From positions 2,352,808 through 2,416,807 of the forward strand of contig KK106983.1 in assembly GCA_000611775.1 (NCBI GenBank): 64,000 bases of DNA, in the 5' to 3' direction. Numbering within the stretch: position 1 is the first letter of the stretch; every line of letters begins with the position of its first letter. Of this stretch, positions 60,692 through 64,000 are shown one piece after another. The notes beneath the pieces are model-generated. The model did not search any database. It saw nothing but the letters and a program-made list of their open reading frames with translations, and had not been told where the DNA came from. Both the position numbers and the translations under genes were made by a program. This DNA comes from Umbilicaria muhlenbergii. Lineage: Eukaryota; Ascomycota; Lecanoromycetes; Umbilicariales; Umbilicariaceae.

Positions 60692-62996
60692 CTATCGAAG
60701 ACCTTGGCCATCTCTGACAAGCTGCAACCCCTGCTCCTTCAGCTTGAATTTCTGGATTTTCCCGCTGGCCGTCTTGGGATAACTGTCTACCCAGAACACA
60801 TACTTGGGTACTAAATCTCGTCAGCTTCATGCGGCTCAATGCACTTGCAAACAGTGACCACGTACCCAAGTGATGACTCAACTTCTCCCGGACCCAGTTC
60901 CTGACCTCCTCCGCTGTAATCGCTGAATCCTTGTGAGGAATCACAAATGCAGCGACCACTTCGCCGTAGCGCTCATCGCTCAGACCCACCACGCTGGCCT
61001 CCGCTACACATGGATGCCCGAACAAGCAGTTCTCCACCTCCAAGGGGTGAATGTTTTCTCCGCCTTTGATAATTATGTCCTTGATGCGGCCCGTGATCTT
61101 TACATATCCATCCGCATCCATTTCGCCTTCGTCGCCAGTCTATCAGAAACGTTAGGAAGACCTTGTGCGGGATGGAGTCACCGTGAACTTACATGCATCC
61201 ACATCTTCCCAGTATCATCCGGCACCAACACTTCGGCTGTCTTCTCCGGATCGCCCCAGTATCCCTTCATTACCAGATATCCAGACACGGCCAGCTCTCC
61301 TCTGGTGCCAATGGGTAGGATCTTTGTCCAGTCCGCCGGATCTACTATCTTCGCCTCAACATGTGGCATCAGTCTCCCGACACTGTCAATCCGCTTGGCG
61401 AGAGGGTCGTCAGTCGTCGTCATCGCCGAGACAGGACTTGTCTCTGTCATTCCATAGCATATGGTCAACTCGGTCAAATTCAGCATCTTGTGAAGCTTGC
61501 GCATCAATTCTGCTGGGATACTCGAGCCGGCTGCTATACCTGTTCGAAGGTACTGGAAACCCTCATATGGGACCTGACCGTTTTGTAAAAGCTCAAGCTC
61601 TGCGACAAACATGGTAGGAACGCCGTAGAGGGCAGTACATTTCTCTTCCTGGACACTTTTCAACGTGGCGTAAGGATCGAAAGCTTCGGCTGGAAAGACT
61701 ATGGCGGAACCGTGAGTCGCTGTAGCCATATACCCGAGGATACAGCCAAAGCAATGAAAGAGCGGTGGCGGGCAGCAGACTATGTCATGTGCTGTGAGAA
61801 GCATCCTATCTCCGATCCCGTTGCCGTTATTGAGTATAGATCGATGAGATAGACATGCGGCTTTAGGCATTGAAGTCGTCCCGGAGGTGAATTGGATATT
61901 GACAATCTCATCGGGATGAAGATTTTGCGATGGGAGCGACCTGCCCGGATCTCCATCCTCAAGTACGTCTTGGTAACTAATCGTCGACCTCCACTGACTG
62001 GTATCAACACGGCCATGGGAGTTGTCCACTATTATTACTTTCTTTAATGACGGGACTGCCTTCGACTCGATTTTCGTTGCCCCAAGGTCTAGAACGACCT
62101 GTTGTAGAAGCAAGGCGTTCGAACGGGGTTCTTTTCGGGGTAGATTGGTTTCCGTGCCTATGATAAGGTGAGATGCTTCGAGGTGGCTGAGTGCAGCAAT
62201 AACTTGATTGGCGTTAAAAGCAGGATTCAGCGGCACCTTGTACTTGTCAGCTTAGAAAAGAAAAGCAGTAAGGCTACAAAGCCTTCCATAGCAGCGACAG
62301 TAGGGAGGGCTGTGCGATGGTTCCCAGTGTTGGTCAGGCTGTATTACACCGTCATACCATACTTGGGAAATCGAGCAACAGAATCCGGCCAAAGATGAGA
62401 CTCAACCTGATCTGGGCTTGGAATTCCCAAGCACCCTCACTGAAGCTGCGGCATGCGCTCTTTACGTTTGGGAGGGGACGGGCAACTCACTAAGATAGCC
62501 CCTAGCTTGAATGCCCCATAGGTAGCCTTGATCGAAATCAGCGGAGGGTCCTCGAATAGTCATCTAGGTCTCGTACAATGGCGTACTCGATATTGTTGCC
62601 TAGCGAAACAGCCACTCGGTCCCCTTTCTTCACTCCTGCCCTTGCCAGTCCTTGTGCCAGTGCATTGCTTTTCTTGTCCAATGAGTCGTACGTAAGACGT
62701 GTCCGCTGATGACGAGATACAACCCTAGGCCTCTGTTAGTTGTAGCTTTCATAAGCAGGGAGTTGCAACTTGCGCAGTACGGTCTCCAAACTTCGACACA
62801 ATCGACGAGAAATGCTCCCCGACAGTCTGTTCAAGTAAAGGGGGCTTTCAACTGTTAGCAAGAGGTGGTTGCCATCTTTTGGGAGAGAGCTTACCGCTGA
62901 AGGACCCTGGTCGTAAGAGTCTGTTAGAAACTGCCGGTTCTGATATTGTACAGATACCCGCGAGATCCATTGCGCTCGGAGCAGAGCCCGTCGCAT
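60692..62996 (-). CDS. Acyl-CoA synthetase (AMP-forming; ACSF2-like medium/short-chain type), probably mitochondrial
   Basis: The enzyme activates a fatty or other carboxylic acid to its CoA ester via an acyl-AMP. Seven exons (62996-62895, 62826-62774, 62724-62577, 62526-62491, 62236-61193, 61139-60866, 60810-60692) sum to 591 aa in frame. An Arg-rich N-terminus (MRRALLRAQWISRVSVQYQ) suggests mitochondrial import. The AMP-binding signature FTSGTTSMPKAACLSH lies near 228, followed by CYGMTETSPVS, TGDEGEMDADGYVKITGRIK, KGGENIHPLEVE (about 485) and PKTASGKIQKFKL with the C-terminal catalytic Lys. Substrate cannot be read off. Intron 2 (62773-62725) begins GC rather than GT (GCAAGT...CCTAG, with CAACTAAC branch); no GT donor keeps the frame. 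Intron 4 is long (254 nt). Family members of similar length make propionyl- to medium-chain CoA esters. Confidence 0.92.
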
Positions 62997-63541
62997 CTTG
63001 ATCAGGCATCGATCAAGTTGTACCTGAAATCGCAGCGATGCGATGCGTCGAGTTCCGGGAATGCGGGGTCGGCAAACACTGCACATTCAGGCATGCCGAG
63101 GCAGGGGTCCAAATGAACCCTTCGTTCCGTCGATGCGTAAAGTGATGGCTCTGATGCTCAAAACCGTTAGAAGGTAGTGAAGGCGGACATAGATACAAAC
63201 GTGGACGGGAAGGTTGCTCCTGGTTTTCAGGAACTCGTGGGCTTTCTGTAGGGACAAACAAAAGCAGCATACACAAGAGGTTTGTGACATTCTCGCTGAC
63301 TCCGCAATCTGAAGGTATATCATCGTGAATCAAATTCAGGCGACTAAAACCAAAAAAGCGTGGAGGCAGTTATAGCGGTCCCTATGGGTATGTTCAACAT
63401 CTGGGCTAAAATGTGGCTGTTATGCAATCAAACCAAACTTCAAATAAAGCAGCATGCTTATTAACACCGCCGCAGACCACTAGATACGACACCTTCCGGC
63501 AGAAATGATCACCAAATGTCCACCCATGTCTAATCTGATCT
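62997..63541. other. Spacer between acyl-CoA synthetase and PKA genes, no gene seen
   Basis: 545 bp with short frames only. It is the promoter side of the acyl-CoA synthetase gene and the 3' side of the kinase gene, both leftward. Confidence 0.45.
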
Positions 63542-64000
63542 CTAGAAGTCCTGAAAGGCTCCGTCATATTTCTTTGCCATATCTGCGGTGTACACACTCT
63601 TACTTGGCGGTGCTGGGTCGTAGTCATCGAAGTTGCTCGTGTCCGCAGCGTGTTTCACCTGGGGAATAATGGGGCCCTTCATTTGGCGGTAGTAGAGTGC
63701 CTCCCAGTCGATGCCGTTGAAGAAGGGGTGCGACTTGACTCGGCCAGCGCCGCCAGAGATGTTGCCCAGTCGGCGGGAGGGATTGACCGTACACAGGCCC
63801 CCGATAAGGTCTTGGGCGTCTGCGGACATCCCGTTTGGATAGCGGATGTTGCCTTCCACGATCCTGACGCTTGTCAGCTGTCAAGTCGACATGCGACGCG
63901 GAGTCTGGAGGTTCTCACATTTCATAGATCTTCATGGGATTTTGATCCCAAAATGGAGGCTGGCCAACAAGGAATTCGTAGACTAGAATTCCAAAAGCCC
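63542..64000 (-). CDS. cAMP-dependent protein kinase catalytic subunit, C-terminal part (cut by window edge)
   Basis: Only the last part lies in the window: an exon from the edge to 63919, then a 55-nt intron (63918-63864, GTGAGA...GTCAG, CTGAC branch), then 63863-63542. The visible kinase lobe shows WAFGILVYEFLVGQPPFWDQ and NPMKIYEMIVEGNIRYP, then a RRLGNISGGAGRVKSHPFF block and the AGC C-tail WEALYYRQMKGPIIPQVKH, with a hydrophobic terminal motif FQDF. These are hallmarks of PKA catalytic subunits (GNISGGAxxVKxHPFF is PKA-typical), which phosphorylate targets when cAMP releases the regulatory subunit. Filamentous fungi have two such genes; which one this is cannot be told from this piece. 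Confidence 0.88.

Overview
The window reads as nuclear DNA of a filamentous ascomycete (Pezizomycotina; Dothideomycetes is my guess, not proven). Reasons: protein genes lie on both strands with introns mostly of 45-75 nt, carrying GTRNGN donors, CTRAY branch sites and YAG acceptors. Gene types include the fungal 9.5-kDa complex I subunit, a CysA-type O-acetyltransferase, MARVEL, DUF1752 and DUF7728-like proteins, a class II myosin and an OCH1-type mannosyltransferase. I see no bacterial operons, CRISPR array, intact transposon or virus-like element. Exon models were built by hand. For every complete gene except the membrane gene at 32.5-34.3 kb, the exon lengths sum to a multiple of three, an internal check on the splice sites.

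Layout. 0-9.4 kb: a cut-off single-pass membrane protein, WBP1/OST48 of the oligosaccharyltransferase, the complex I 9.5-kDa subunit, a BTB protein and RNA 3'-phosphate cyclase. 9.4-24.3 kb: a Red1/ZFC3H1-like zinc-finger protein shares a divergent promoter with a 2397-aa myosin II, followed by a MARVEL protein. 24.8-32.2 kb: CysA-like acetyltransferase, OCH1-like enzyme and the SMC5/6 kleisin Nse4. 32.5-37.7 kb: an unrecognised polytopic membrane gene and VPS34. 37.9-44.1 kb: a leucine-breakdown block, with the 3-methylcrotonyl-CoA carboxylase alpha subunit and isovaleryl-CoA dehydrogenase flanking an uncharacterised charged nuclear-type protein. 45.0 kb: a tRNA-Trp gene with a 49-nt insertion in its anticodon stem. 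45.7-54.5 kb: a second MARVEL protein, a mitochondrial-type SDR, a DUF1752 protein and a His-rich DUF7728-like membrane protein. 55.2-64 kb: a Hal4-like kinase, a 3.3-kb repeat-rich spacer, a mitochondrial-type acyl-CoA synthetase and the C-terminal part of a PKA catalytic subunit.

Functional threads: WBP1 and the OCH1-like enzyme both act in N-glycosylation. MccA, IVD and possibly the acyl-CoA synthetase belong to mitochondrial acyl-CoA metabolism. Myosin II and VPS34 act in cytokinesis and membrane traffic.

The most unusual observation is the tRNA-Trp gene at 45032-45152. Removing 45059-45107 restores a near-perfect 72-nt tRNA with a five-pair anticodon stem. The insertion is not at the canonical 37/38 site, and its ends are exactly GTAAG...CAG, like the spliceosomal introns around it.
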